Source of the DNA: a bacterium | GTDB taxonomy: Bacteria > Spirochaetota > Spirochaetia > Treponematales > Rectinemataceae | Direction: 5' to 3' | NCBI GenBank assembly: GCA_021813065.1 | Contig: JAKALZ010000096.1 | Coordinates: 1-7,029, forward strand | Length of the DNA stretch: 7,029 nucleotides | Shown: piece by piece, positions 1-6,516 of the stretch | Position numbering within the stretch: the stretch's first letter is position 1 | How the letters are laid out: each line of letters starts with the position of its first letter | Position numbers and translations under genes: made by a program | The notes under the pieces: generated by a model | Told to the model about the DNA's origin: nothing | Database searches by the model: none | The model's input: only the letters and a program-made list of their open reading frames with translations

Positions 1-201
1 GAATATTTTATCCGTTGGTGGCATTCAAATTCTTTCCTTTCGCAATTCAGTGTAGTATGTTTTTTGTACGGGCTCAATTCTGGGCGCTCTCGGTGAATCT
101 TACCGCGATGCGAATAAAAAGCGAGATCGCGTCGCGCTTGGCGCGCGCTTGGGTCGCGATTCGCCGTTGTGTCTGGGATGTTCCCTCGCAACAATGTTCA
201 A
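1..201. other. Left-edge leader without a supported gene
   Basis: No coding sequence here is convincing. The open frames that cross it have neither a good ribosome binding site nor a recognisable protein. It presumably holds the promoter and 5' leader of the aldo/keto reductase, but I could not find a -35/-10 pair good enough to call. A T-run at about 61-65 and the AT-rich stretch at about 112-120 are the only promoter-like bits, and neither has a properly spaced partner. Confidence 0.4.
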
Positions 202-214
202 AAGGAGTTTCCTC

Positions 215-1195
215 ATGCTGTATCGACGACTAGGTTCATCCGGAATAAAAGTATCTGTATTGTCGCTCGGCTCGTGGGTCACCTATGGTCCTCAGGTCGA
301 CGCGAGCGCTGCCGCGCAGATGATCAAGTACGCCTACGATCGCGGCGTCAATTTCTTCGATAACGCTGAAGTCTACTCGAGAGGTTCGTCCGAAACCATC
401 ATGGGTCAGGCTTTCCGTACACTTGGGCTACGGCGCGGATCGTATCTCGTCTCCACAAAGCTCTTCTGGGGCATCAACGATGGCCCGAACGAAAAGAATA
501 CGCTCAACCGCAAATACCTCCTCGAGGCGATCGACGGCAGCCTCGAGCGCCTCGGCATGAAGTATGTCGACTTCCTCTTCTGCCATCGCCCCGACCCCGA
601 CACTCCTATCGAGGAGACCGTCTGGGCGATGCACGACATTGTCTCGTCGGGCAAGGCGCTCTACTGGGGCGTCAGCGAGTGGTCGGCCGAGCAAATCCGC
701 GAAGCGTGGGAGATCGCCGACAAGCGCAATCTCCGCAAGCCGCAGATGGAGCAGCCGCAGTATAGCATGCTGGTGCGCACCAAGGTGGAGAAGGAGTTCG
801 CGCGACTATATGAAGGCACGGGCCTCGGCCTCACGACCTTTAGCCCCCTCGCCTCCGGCCTTCTCTCCGGAAAGTACAAAGACGGTATTCCCAAGGACTC
901 TCGTTTTGCGCTGCCGGGCTACGAGTGGCTCCAGGAGCGCTGGTACCGCGGTGACATTGTCTCAGCGATCGAAGGTCTGCGCCCCATCGCGACATCCCTC
1001 GGCGCGACAATGAGCCAGCTCGCCATCGCGTGGGTCGCGCACAATCCAAACGTCAGCACGGTCATCACTGGCGCCAGCAAGCTCTCGCAGCTCGAGGAGA
1101 ATCTTGCGGCAGTCGACCTGTTGCCCAAGCTTACCCCCGAGGTCCTCAAGAAGATCGACGATGCACTCGAGCCGATTCTTTCGATGAACGATTGA
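215..1195 (+). CDS. Kv-beta-like NADPH-dependent aldo/keto reductase
   Basis: A 326-residue TIM-barrel oxidoreductase of the aldo/keto reductase superfamily, most like the AKR6 group (beta subunits of voltage-gated K+ channels and their bacterial relatives). Expected activity is NADPH-linked reduction of aldehydes or ketones in the cytoplasm; the substrate is unknown. The start at 215 follows an excellent SD (AAGGAG, 202-207, 7-base spacer) and gives the normal N-terminus [10 protein letters not shown]; a TTG start 22 codons earlier is open but has no SD. The catalytic tetrad is visible: Asp49 and Tyr54 in [11 protein letters not shown], Lys82 in VSTKLFWG, His124 in [10 protein letters not shown]. 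The family blocks WGVSEWS (151-157), [13 protein letters not shown] (209-221), QLAIAW (268-273) and VITGAS (283-288), which form the substrate and cofactor pocket, are all present. The length matches the family. Mammalian Kv-beta proteins have Asn where this protein has His124, so this one looks like a standard enzyme. No channel gene is beside it; the next gene is a proton ATPase. Confidence 0.93.
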   Translation: MLYRRLGSSGIKVSVLSLGSWVTYGPQVDASAAAQMIKYAYDRGVNFFDNAEVYSRGSSETIMGQAFRTLGLRRGSYLVSTKLFWGINDGPNEKNTLNRKYLLEAIDGSLERLGMKYVDFLFCHRPDPDTPIEETVWAMHDIVSSGKALYWGVSEWSAEQIREAWEIADKRNLRKPQMEQPQYSMLVRTKVEKEFARLYEGTGLGLTTFSPLASGLLSGKYKDGIPKDSRFALPGYEWLQERWYRGDIVSAIEGLRPIATSLGATMSQLAIAWVAHNPNVSTVITGASKLSQLEENLAAVDLLPKLTPEVLKKIDDALEPILSMND

Positions 1196-1210
1196 ACAGC
1201 GTGCTATCCG

Positions 1211-1242
1211 CGCAAGCCCGCCTGGCGCGGGCTTGCGTTTTT
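1211..1242 (+). terminator. Intrinsic terminator after the aldo/keto reductase
   Basis: A perfect 11-bp GC-rich stem (left arm CGCAAGCCCGC 1211-1221, right arm 1227-1237) with a 5-base loop (CTGGC) is followed at once by TTTTT (1238-1242). It starts 15 bases after the reductase stop codon. This is a textbook rho-independent terminator for the rightward transcript. It ends only 25 bases before the ATPase start codon. Confidence 0.93.
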
Positions 1243-1267
1243 CACTTTTCTGCGATAGCAAATATAC

Positions 1268-3766
1268 ATGAATATTGAAGTTTCTTCCCCTTCGGAAAAC
1301 CTCGCGAGACTCAACGCGCGTCGCGAAGGCCTCAGCTCAGCGGAAGCCGCGTCTCGCCTCGCGACCTACGGCCGCAACGCCCTTGAAGAAAAAAAGGCTA
1401 AACCAATTCTTGAATTTTTGAAGCGATTCTGGGGGCCCATGCCGTGGCTCCTCGAAATCGCGATTGTGCTTGCGGCCTTCCTCGGACATCTCACCGAAGC
1501 GATTATCATATTGCTCCTCCTCAGCGTAAACGCGGTGATCGGCTTCCTGCATGAACAGAACTCAGCGAAGGCGCTCGAATTGCTAAAAAAGCGGCTCGCG
1601 ATAAACGCGCGCGCGCTGCGCGACGGAACGTGGCAGCCTGTCGATGCCTCTCTCCTCGTTCCAGGCGACATCATTCTCGTAAAACTCGGCGACATTATTC
1701 CGGCCGACGCACAGATTCTCTCCGGCTCCCTCTCGGTGGACGAGTCGTCGCTCACCGGCGAATCGCTGCCCGCAGAGCGCGGAGAGGGCGGCACCCTGCA
1801 CGCAAGCTCGATCGCGCGGCGAGGCGAAGCAAGCTGCCTCGTGTTGAGCACTGGCTCCAGCACCTTCTTTGGCAAGACGGCCGGACTCGTCAGCATCGCG
1901 AAACCGGCATCGCACCAAGAGCAGGTCATGCTCACCATTGTGCGCTACATGATGTACCTCGGCCTTGCCGCGTCGCTCTTCGTGGGTATCTACGCGATCG
2001 TCTTGCATATTTCCTTTTTAATGATGCTGACCTTTATCGTCACGTTCTTGATCGGCGCGGTGCCGGTGGCGCTTCCCGCGGTGCTAACGATCGTGCAGGC
2101 CGCGACAGGCTCGCAGATGGCAGAACAGGGTGCCCTCGTCACGCGCCTCGACGCCATTGAGGACGCTGCTTCTATTAGCGTGGTCTGTTTCGATAAGACC
2201 GGCACTATCACGCAGAACAAGCTCAGCGTCGTGGCCACGGCGCCCGCCGCGGGCTTCAACGAAAACGATGTACTCCGAATCGCCGCGCTGGCGTCCAACG
2301 CGCAGAATTCCGACCTCATCGACAGCGCGGCGATCGCGGCGGCCGCATCCCGCAATTTGCTCTCAGGAGATTGCGCTCAAAAATCCTACACCCCGTTCTC
2401 GCCTGAGACTCGACGCACCGAAGCCCTCATCCTGTGCGATGGCCAGCAGTATCGGGTGGTGAAGGGCGCGGTGCCGGAGATTCTTGCGCTCTGCGGCGGG
2501 GCTTCGTCAGAGGTTCGCGCCGCCGCTGAGAAGCGCGTCGCGGAGTTCGCGAGCAAAGGGTACCGCACCCTCGCGGTGGCGCGCGCGTCGATAGAGGCGG
2601 GCGCGGAGGTGGGCGCCGATATTGGGTTGAGTGCCGCCAACGGAGCTGCCAACGCGGCCGTCAGCACCGCTGCCGGCGCCGCCCCTGCTTCGGCAGCCCC
2701 GCCCGCCCTCTCTTTCGTCGGCATACTCGCCCTTGCCGACCCTATCCGCCCCGATTCCACCTCCATGATCGCCGAGCTCCGCGCCCTCGGTGTCAAACCG
2801 ATCATGCTGACCGGCGACAGCCTCGCCATCGCGCGTCAGATCTCGATCGAAGCGGGAATCGGCCCGAACATCATGAGCATCAAGGAGCTGGACGGGCTTT
2901 CCGAGTCCGACCAGGCAAAAAAGCTCGCGCAGGTCGACGGTTTCGCCGAGATCTTCCCCGAAGACAAGTTCCGCATCGTCACCCTGCTCCAGAAGAGTGG
3001 CCTCATGGTCGGCATGACCGGCGACGGCGTAAACGACGCGCCCGCCCTCAAGCAGGCGGAGATGGGCATCGCGGTGAGCAACGCGACTGACGTCGCCAAG
3101 GCATCGGCCAGCGTCGTCCTGACCCGCGAGGGCGTCGGTGTCATCGTGCAGGCGATCAGGCTCTCGCGGCGTACCTACCAGCACATGCTCACCTGGGTCA
3201 TCAACAAGGTCACCAAGGTAGTGCAGGTGCTGGGACTTCTCGTGGCGGGATTCTTCATGTTCAAGGATATGATCCTCTCGATGCTGGGCATGAGCCTTCT
3301 CGTGTTCGCGAATGACTTCGTCACCATGTCGCTCGCGACGGACAATGCGCGCGACGCCCAGGCGCCCAACACTTGGAAAGTGAAGAATATCACGCTCGCG
3401 TCGCTGGGCATCGGAGTTCTGCTCATCGCGCAGGGAATCGGAGCGATATTCCTCGCCAAGAACAGACTCGCGCTCGATTACGCGCACGTCCAGACCTTTG
3501 TGCTTTTAACCCTCGTGTTCACAAGCCAGTTCCGCGTCCTTATCGTGCGCGAACGGCGCTGCGTGTGGGACTCGATGCCGGGCAAGGTGCTGCTGATGAG
3601 CACGGGCGGAACCATCGCCCTCTTCTTCGCGATGGGCGCGATCGGATTTATCATTCCGAGCTTGGGCGCCAAGGAAAGCGCGATCGCGATCGTTTACTCG
3701 CTCGTATTTACAGCGCTCCTTGACTGCCCGAAGCGGCTCCTTTTCAAATTGTTCAGGATTGAATAA
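1268..3766 (+). CDS. P3A-type plasma-membrane H+-transporting ATPase
   Basis: An 832-residue P-type ATPase of the proton-efflux (P3A) subfamily. It uses ATP to pump H+ out across the cytoplasmic membrane, building membrane potential or defending internal pH. Order of parts: N-terminal actuator start; TM1-TM2 from the signature WGPMPWLLEIA (about 53) to about 95; actuator loop TGES at 163-166; TM3-TM4 (about 223-285) with PVALP at 266-270; phosphorylation motif CFDKTGT with acceptor Asp309; nucleotide-binding KGA (Lys399); MLTGD (Asp517); hinge TGDGVNDAP (Asp586, Asp590); then TM5-TM10. Asn682-Asp683 in TM6 sit where plant AHA2 has its proton-binding Asp684, which supports H+ as the ion. The protein ends soon after TM10, so the autoinhibitory R-domain of plant and fungal pumps is absent; archaeal relatives are of similar length. 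An alanine-rich insert lies at residues about 442-480. The start ATG follows an in-frame stop (1256-1258) closely and has no clear SD. Specificity for H+ over another cation is family-based inference. Confidence 0.93.
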   Translation: MNIEVSSPSENLARLNARREGLSSAEAASRLATYGRNALEEKKAKPILEFLKRFWGPMPWLLEIAIVLAAFLGHLTEAIIILLLLSVNAVIGFLHEQNSAKALELLKKRLAINARALRDGTWQPVDASLLVPGDIILVKLGDIIPADAQILSGSLSVDESSLTGESLPAERGEGGTLHASSIARRGEASCLVLSTGSSTFFGKTAGLVSIAKPASHQEQVMLTIVRYMMYLGLAASLFVGIYAIVLHISFLMMLTFIVTFLIGAVPVALPAVLTIVQAATGSQMAEQGALVTRLDAIEDAASISVVCFDKTGTITQNKLSVVATAPAAGFNENDVLRIAALASNAQNSDLIDSAAIAAAASRNLLSGDCAQKSYTPFSPETRRTEALILCDGQQYRVVKGAVPEILALCGGASSEVRAAAEKRVAEFASKGYRTLAVARASIEAGAEVGADIGLSAANGAANAAVSTAAGAAPASAAPPALSFVGILALADPIRPDSTSMIAELRALGVKPIMLTGDSLAIARQISIEAGIGPNIMSIKELDGLSESDQAKKLAQVDGFAEIFPEDKFRIVTLLQKSGLMVGMTGDGVNDAPALKQAEMGIAVSNATDVAKASASVVLTREGVGVIVQAIRLSRRTYQHMLTWVINKVTKVVQVLGLLVAGFFMFKDMILSMLGMSLLVFANDFVTMSLATDNARDAQAPNTWKVKNITLASLGIGVLLIAQGIGAIFLAKNRLALDYAHVQTFVLLTLVFTSQFRVLIVRERRCVWDSMPGKVLLMSTGGTIALFFAMGAIGFIIPSLGAKESAIAIVYSLVFTALLDCPKRLLFKLFRIE

Positions 3767-3801
3767 AAAAAGGCGCGAGACGCAGAAAGCGTCTCGCGCC
3801 T
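3764..3801 (-). terminator. Terminator of the leftward operon, abutting the ATPase stop
   Basis: A perfect 13-bp stem (3771-3783 with 3789-3801) closes a 5-base loop (AGAAA on the plus strand). On the minus strand the stem is followed by six or seven U residues, complementary to the plus-strand A-run 3765-3770, which overlaps the TAA stop of the ATPase. On the plus strand the stem is followed by AGAGTTCG, with no U-tract, so it is polarised to stop transcription coming from the deacylase. It could still slow rightward transcripts. Confidence 0.88.
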
Positions 3802-3934
3802 AGAGTTCGCAGCATGCGACGGGCGCAGAGCCCTCAAAGCCACCCGCTGCGGGCCGCGCTTCTATCGCGCGCGGCGCGGTACGCCAAAAGGGAGCGCATG
3901 CGGGGCTTACGACTAGGCACCCCAGCCATTCCCA
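3802..3934 (-). other. GC-rich 3' untranslated spacer of the leftward operon
   Basis: A 133-base spacer between the deacylase stop and its terminator. It has no supported gene: an open frame that runs across it on the plus strand continues antisense into the deacylase and has no SD. It contains a perfect 7-bp inverted repeat (GCCGCGC 3853-3859, GCGCGGC 3869-3875, 9-base loop). GCATGCG also occurs twice in the spacer, at about 3813 and about 3896. The spacer may fold as an RNA, but I recognise no known RNA family. Confidence 0.4.
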
Positions 3935-5068
3935 TTACTTCGCGGGAATTGGCAACAGGTATGCGCCCACGCCCTTCGTTTGCAAATCCTCATAGCCCGG
4001 CAGATTTTCAATCTCGATGGGCTTGTCGGGGTTCTCGAGATTCCACGAATTGAGAATTTCACCGATCGCCGTTACGTGGCGTCCAACGCGCTCCTCGATA
4101 GGATGGCCCTTCTCATCGTAGGGAACATAGAGGCGCCCGAGCTTCGCTGCGCGCACATACCACTTGTCCTTGCCAGTGAGCACGAGCGCCGCGTCAGTTC
4201 TACCTCTGAGCCGTCCCTGCGACGCGTTCGCGGTCTCCATCAGGAGGGGAAGCGTATCGGTAAAATCGCCCAGTTCGCGGTGTGAAAGCCCGCGGAGGTT
4301 GACCGGCGAGGGCTCGAGGCTGATCTTTATGTCCTGCATCTCGAGGCCGAGCACCGTGTCCGACGCGAGCTGCATGGCCTTCGGATGCGCCACGATCGCG
4401 TTGATCACTGGGTACTCAGGCGAAGCCTCGTGGAGGTCCACGGTGATCGTCACATTCTGCTGCTTGATGAGCTGGACAATGCCGTAGCACACCTTTTCGG
4501 TGAGCGTGCCGTCGGGACGGCCGGGGTAACCTCGGTTGAGATTTCGCGTTTCGCTGCCGGAGAGTGTCTGTCCGGACGAGGCATGGATGTAGACATTGGG
4601 ATCCGGCCACTGATCGATCGGATTGGTCGCCCTCGACCCATAGCGGAACCAGCGGGGACCGCTCGGGGTCTGAATCGTGTAACTTTGCGGCGAGCCTTCC
4701 TGAGGATCATTCACCGTGAATCCAGAATTGTTCGCGCGCGGAATCACATAGAGCGTGCCCGTCTTCGGAATCGCGTTTTCGATGAGCAGGATAGCCGAAA
4801 GGTGGCCCGAGGGCTCGTTGGGATGCGTTCCCCCGAGCACGAGCATCGATTCGCCATCGTCGGCGCCTTTCATCACATAGACTTCGGTGTCGCCCGCGGT
4901 GCCCTTGATGCCGGGGAACCAGTCCGAGAGCATCTTGACTTCGGTGACGCCGGGGCCGCGCACGATGATATCGGGTGTGCGCATCGAGAGAAATGAAGCT
5001 CCGGCGATGGCGGAGGCGACCAGCGCGCCCGCCAGACAAATAATCGCTGTAATCGTATGTTTCTGCAT
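3935..5068 (-). CDS. Extracytoplasmic M14-family AstE/AspA-like zinc deacylase
   Basis: A 377-residue zinc hydrolase of the succinylglutamate desuccinylase/aspartoacylase branch of the M14 carboxypeptidase clan. This branch cleaves N-acyl amino acids or related amides. Numbering from the chosen start, the Zn ligands His82 and Glu85 are in GGTHPNEPSG and His213 is in VDLHEASPEYP; the substrate-binding block RNLNRGYPG has Asn178 and Arg179; Glu278 in LLMETANASQG is the likely general base. The spacing between the first Zn motif and NLNR (over 90 residues) is much longer than in aspartoacylase, so there is an inserted segment. The N-terminus (MQKHT, then hydrophobic to about residue 24) is a signal peptide or membrane anchor, which puts the enzyme outside the cytoplasm, unlike classic AstE and AspA. 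Start 5068 has SD GAGG (5078-5081, 9-base spacer) and the 11-base gap seen elsewhere in this operon; the alternative ATG at 5083 overlaps the previous stop (ATGA) but has a poor SD and adds five residues. Last gene of the operon. The substrate is unknown. Confidence 0.85.
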   Translation of the reverse strand: MQKHTITAIICLAGALVASAIAGASFLSMRTPDIIVRGPGVTEVKMLSDWFPGIKGTAGDTEVYVMKGADDGESMLVLGGTHPNEPSGHLSAILLIENAIPKTGTLYVIPRANNSGFTVNDPQEGSPQSYTIQTPSGPRWFRYGSRATNPIDQWPDPNVYIHASSGQTLSGSETRNLNRGYPGRPDGTLTEKVCYGIVQLIKQQNVTITVDLHEASPEYPVINAIVAHPKAMQLASDTVLGLEMQDIKISLEPSPVNLRGLSHRELGDFTDTLPLLMETANASQGRLRGRTDAALVLTGKDKWYVRAAKLGRLYVPYDEKGHPIEERVGRHVTAIGEILNSWNLENPDKPIEIENLPGYEDLQTKGVGAYLLPIPAK

Positions 5069-5079
5069 GTTCGCCGACC

Positions 5080-5223
5080 TCATTTAATCATCAATAGCCT
5101 GAGCAGAAGCGGCACGATCACCATTGCCGCCGTCACCTGCAGAGAGAGCTTCTTCGTATCGAAGAGCACCCAGACCGTGAGGGCGAGCACGACCGCGAGA
5201 ATCGCAAGGTATATAAAGAACAT
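5080..5223 (-). CDS. 47-residue two-helix membrane protein of unknown function
   Basis: A very small integral membrane protein. It has a hydrophobic segment at about residues 2-20 (FFIYLAILAVVLALTVWVL), a short polar turn FDTKKLS and a second hydrophobic segment at about 29-45 ending LLMIK, so it should form a hairpin of two helices. The start ATG is preceded by a near-perfect SD, AGGAGG (minus strand, 5230-5235), with a 6-base spacer; that SD overlaps the stop codon of the permease gene upstream. An open extension of the frame above this start overlaps the permease and is unlikely. Its stop overlaps the alternative ATG of the next gene. I do not recognise the family. Its position between the permease and the deacylase suggests an accessory subunit of the permease or a partner that holds the deacylase at the membrane, but nothing in the sequence proves either. 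Confidence 0.8.
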   Translation of the reverse strand: MFFIYLAILAVVLALTVWVLFDTKKLSLQVTAAMVIVPLLLRLLMIK

Positions 5224-5229
5224 GATCAC

Positions 5230-5235
5230 CCTCCT
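5230..5235 (-). promoter_or_regulatory. Strong Shine-Dalgarno that fixes the start of the small membrane protein
   Basis: AGGAGG on the minus strand lies 6 bases before the ATG at 5223 and overlaps the TAG stop of the permease (5234-5236). It is the best SD of the leftward operon. It shows that the short 47-codon gene is really translated and probably coupled to the gene upstream. Confidence 0.85.
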
Positions 5236-6505
5236 ACAGAATTGCCCTGATCTGCTTCGAGAATACGATAAAGAGTATGGCGTAGACCACAATGATGATC
5301 CCAGGGATTATAAGTTTCTTGAGAACACCGCCATACTTTTCGAGACCTACCACTTGTGCGCCAAAAATCGCCGCGAGCGCCGTCGGCGGCATGAAGTCGC
5401 CCAGCGAGGCGATCAGCGAGAGCGCCGCGGCCGCGATGATCTGATCCTGGCTCAGCAGCGCCAGCATAAAGGGCACGCCGAGCACGCTCGCGGAGCCAAA
5501 GGCCGAAATCGCCCCAAAAAGAGGAATCGAGATCGCTATCATGAGGTAGAGCAGCGCGGGCGGCACCGAGAGAGCGTTCACGACGATAAAACCGCGCACT
5601 CCTGTGGCGGTCATGATCTGGATGAACATGCCCACGCCGACCAGAATGCCCAGTACGGGCATGACATCCTCTATCGATTTCTTAGCCGACTTCAAAATAT
5701 TGAAGCGCTTCCCCGCAATCCACGTGAGCGCGGTGCCCAGAATGAAGATGAGCGGCATGCCGAGGCTGAAAATGCGCGGTACGGCCTTGTCGAGGATCAT
5801 CAGCACAAAGATGAAAATGAGCGGAGAAAAGAGCCTTAACCCGCCATACTTGTTCAAGGTCGAAAAATCGAGCTTGGAGAGCATCGCCGAGTGATCGCCT
5901 TTTTTGACCTTCCTCCAGCCAAACCACAGAGCGAATACAATGGCGAGCGGAAAGGTGAGCAGAATGAGCGGCAACTCAAAGCCCACGTAGGGCATGTCGA
6001 TGCCGCCGCCAATGATCATCGCGGGGATATTCACCGGAGGAGCGATCATGCCGAGAATCGCGGCGATCGATATGAGCGCGCCGGAATCCACCGCCGACAT
6101 ACCCATCGACATGAACATCGGCGCGACCACCGCGCCCGAGGTTAAGACCGACGCGGTCGAGCTTCCGGTGATCATGCCCGGCACCATGATGACGAAGGTC
6201 AAAAGCACCGTCAGGATGCCCGGAAGTTTATGAAATTTCTTAATAACTGCGGCGGTCAGCGCTTCCAGCGCTCCGGAGTCGCGGAAACCCGTCATGAACA
6301 TCATGGCGGTGGCAATCGTCATAATCGTATCGACGTAGCCGAATGTTCCCTCGACAAGATGGCGGATCGGATCCTGCACGCCGCCCGCGAGCGCTCCCGC
6401 CACCGACGCCAACAGCATCGAGACCGACACCGGCCACTTGAGCGCGAAACAGCCGGCGGCGAACACGCCAACCATAAGTATAAAGAGCCAGAATTCCTGT
6501 GACAC
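5234..6505 (-). CDS. DctM-like permease of the ion transporter superfamily
   Basis: A 423-residue, very hydrophobic protein that I place with the TRAP large-permease (DctM) / ion-transporter superfamily, which moves carboxylates and other small organic anions across the cytoplasmic membrane by cation symport. It has two halves with matching motifs. The first has GMITGSSTASVLTSG (110-124) and GMIAPPVNIPAMIIGG (152-167); the second has GAISAFGSASVLGVP (331-345) and GDFMPPTALAAIFG (369-382). These Gly/Ser-rich hairpins and double prolines are where the family binds substrate and ions. A charged loop at about 197-222 separates the halves. About 11-13 membrane segments are expected. The start is GTG at 6505, with SD GAGG (6512-6515) 6 bases upstream and an 11-base gap to the gene before it. 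No solute-binding protein (DctP) or small permease (DctQ) is seen in the window, so it may act as a secondary carrier. GntP-like or citrate-type members of the same superfamily are alternatives. The substrate cannot be read from the sequence. Confidence 0.82.
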   Translation of the reverse strand: MSQEFWLFILMVGVFAAGCFALKWPVSVSMLLASVAGALAGGVQDPIRHLVEGTFGYVDTIMTIATAMMFMTGFRDSGALEALTAAVIKKFHKLPGILTVLLTFVIMVPGMITGSSTASVLTSGAVVAPMFMSMGMSAVDSGALISIAAILGMIAPPVNIPAMIIGGGIDMPYVGFELPLILLTFPLAIVFALWFGWRKVKKGDHSAMLSKLDFSTLNKYGGLRLFSPLIFIFVLMILDKAVPRIFSLGMPLIFILGTALTWIAGKRFNILKSAKKSIEDVMPVLGILVGVGMFIQIMTATGVRGFIVVNALSVPPALLYLMIAISIPLFGAISAFGSASVLGVPFMLALLSQDQIIAAAALSLIASLGDFMPPTALAAIFGAQVVGLEKYGGVLKKLIIPGIIIVVYAILFIVFSKQIRAIL

Positions 6506-6516
6506 TTCGAGCCTCG

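Noticed and set aside
1..93. Tail of an upstream gene open from the left edge
   Set aside because: Two plus-strand frames are open for a short way (to about 55 and 93), but the residues show no recognisable protein end and the stretch is too short to judge.
178..199. ATGTTC repeated twice, 10 bases apart, before the reductase SD, as a possible operator
   Set aside because: A 6-base direct repeat is expected by chance and no promoter was found to place it against.
149..214. N-terminal extension of the aldo/keto reductase from a TTG codon
   Set aside because: The TTG has no SD, the extra residues do not look like the family, and ATG 215 has an ideal SD and the expected N-terminus.
2507..3487. 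Long open frame (326 codons) antisense to the ATPase
   Set aside because: It is rich in Arg, Asp, Glu, His and Gly with no domain, and lies opposite a gene with complete P-type motifs; a shadow of GC-rich codon use.
3853..3875. Inverted repeat in the spacer as a second terminator or a small RNA
   Set aside because: The 7-bp stem has a 9-base loop and no U-tract on either strand, and no promoter was seen; kept only as a note on the spacer.
4385..4996. 203-codon plus-strand open frame opposite the deacylase
   Set aside because: The minus strand has a full set of zinc-hydrolase motifs; this frame has no recognisable features.
5057..5839. 260-codon plus-strand open frame opposite the permease
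   Set aside because: Strongly charged, repetitive His/Arg/Glu composition typical of the antisense of a membrane protein; no SD or recognisable domain.
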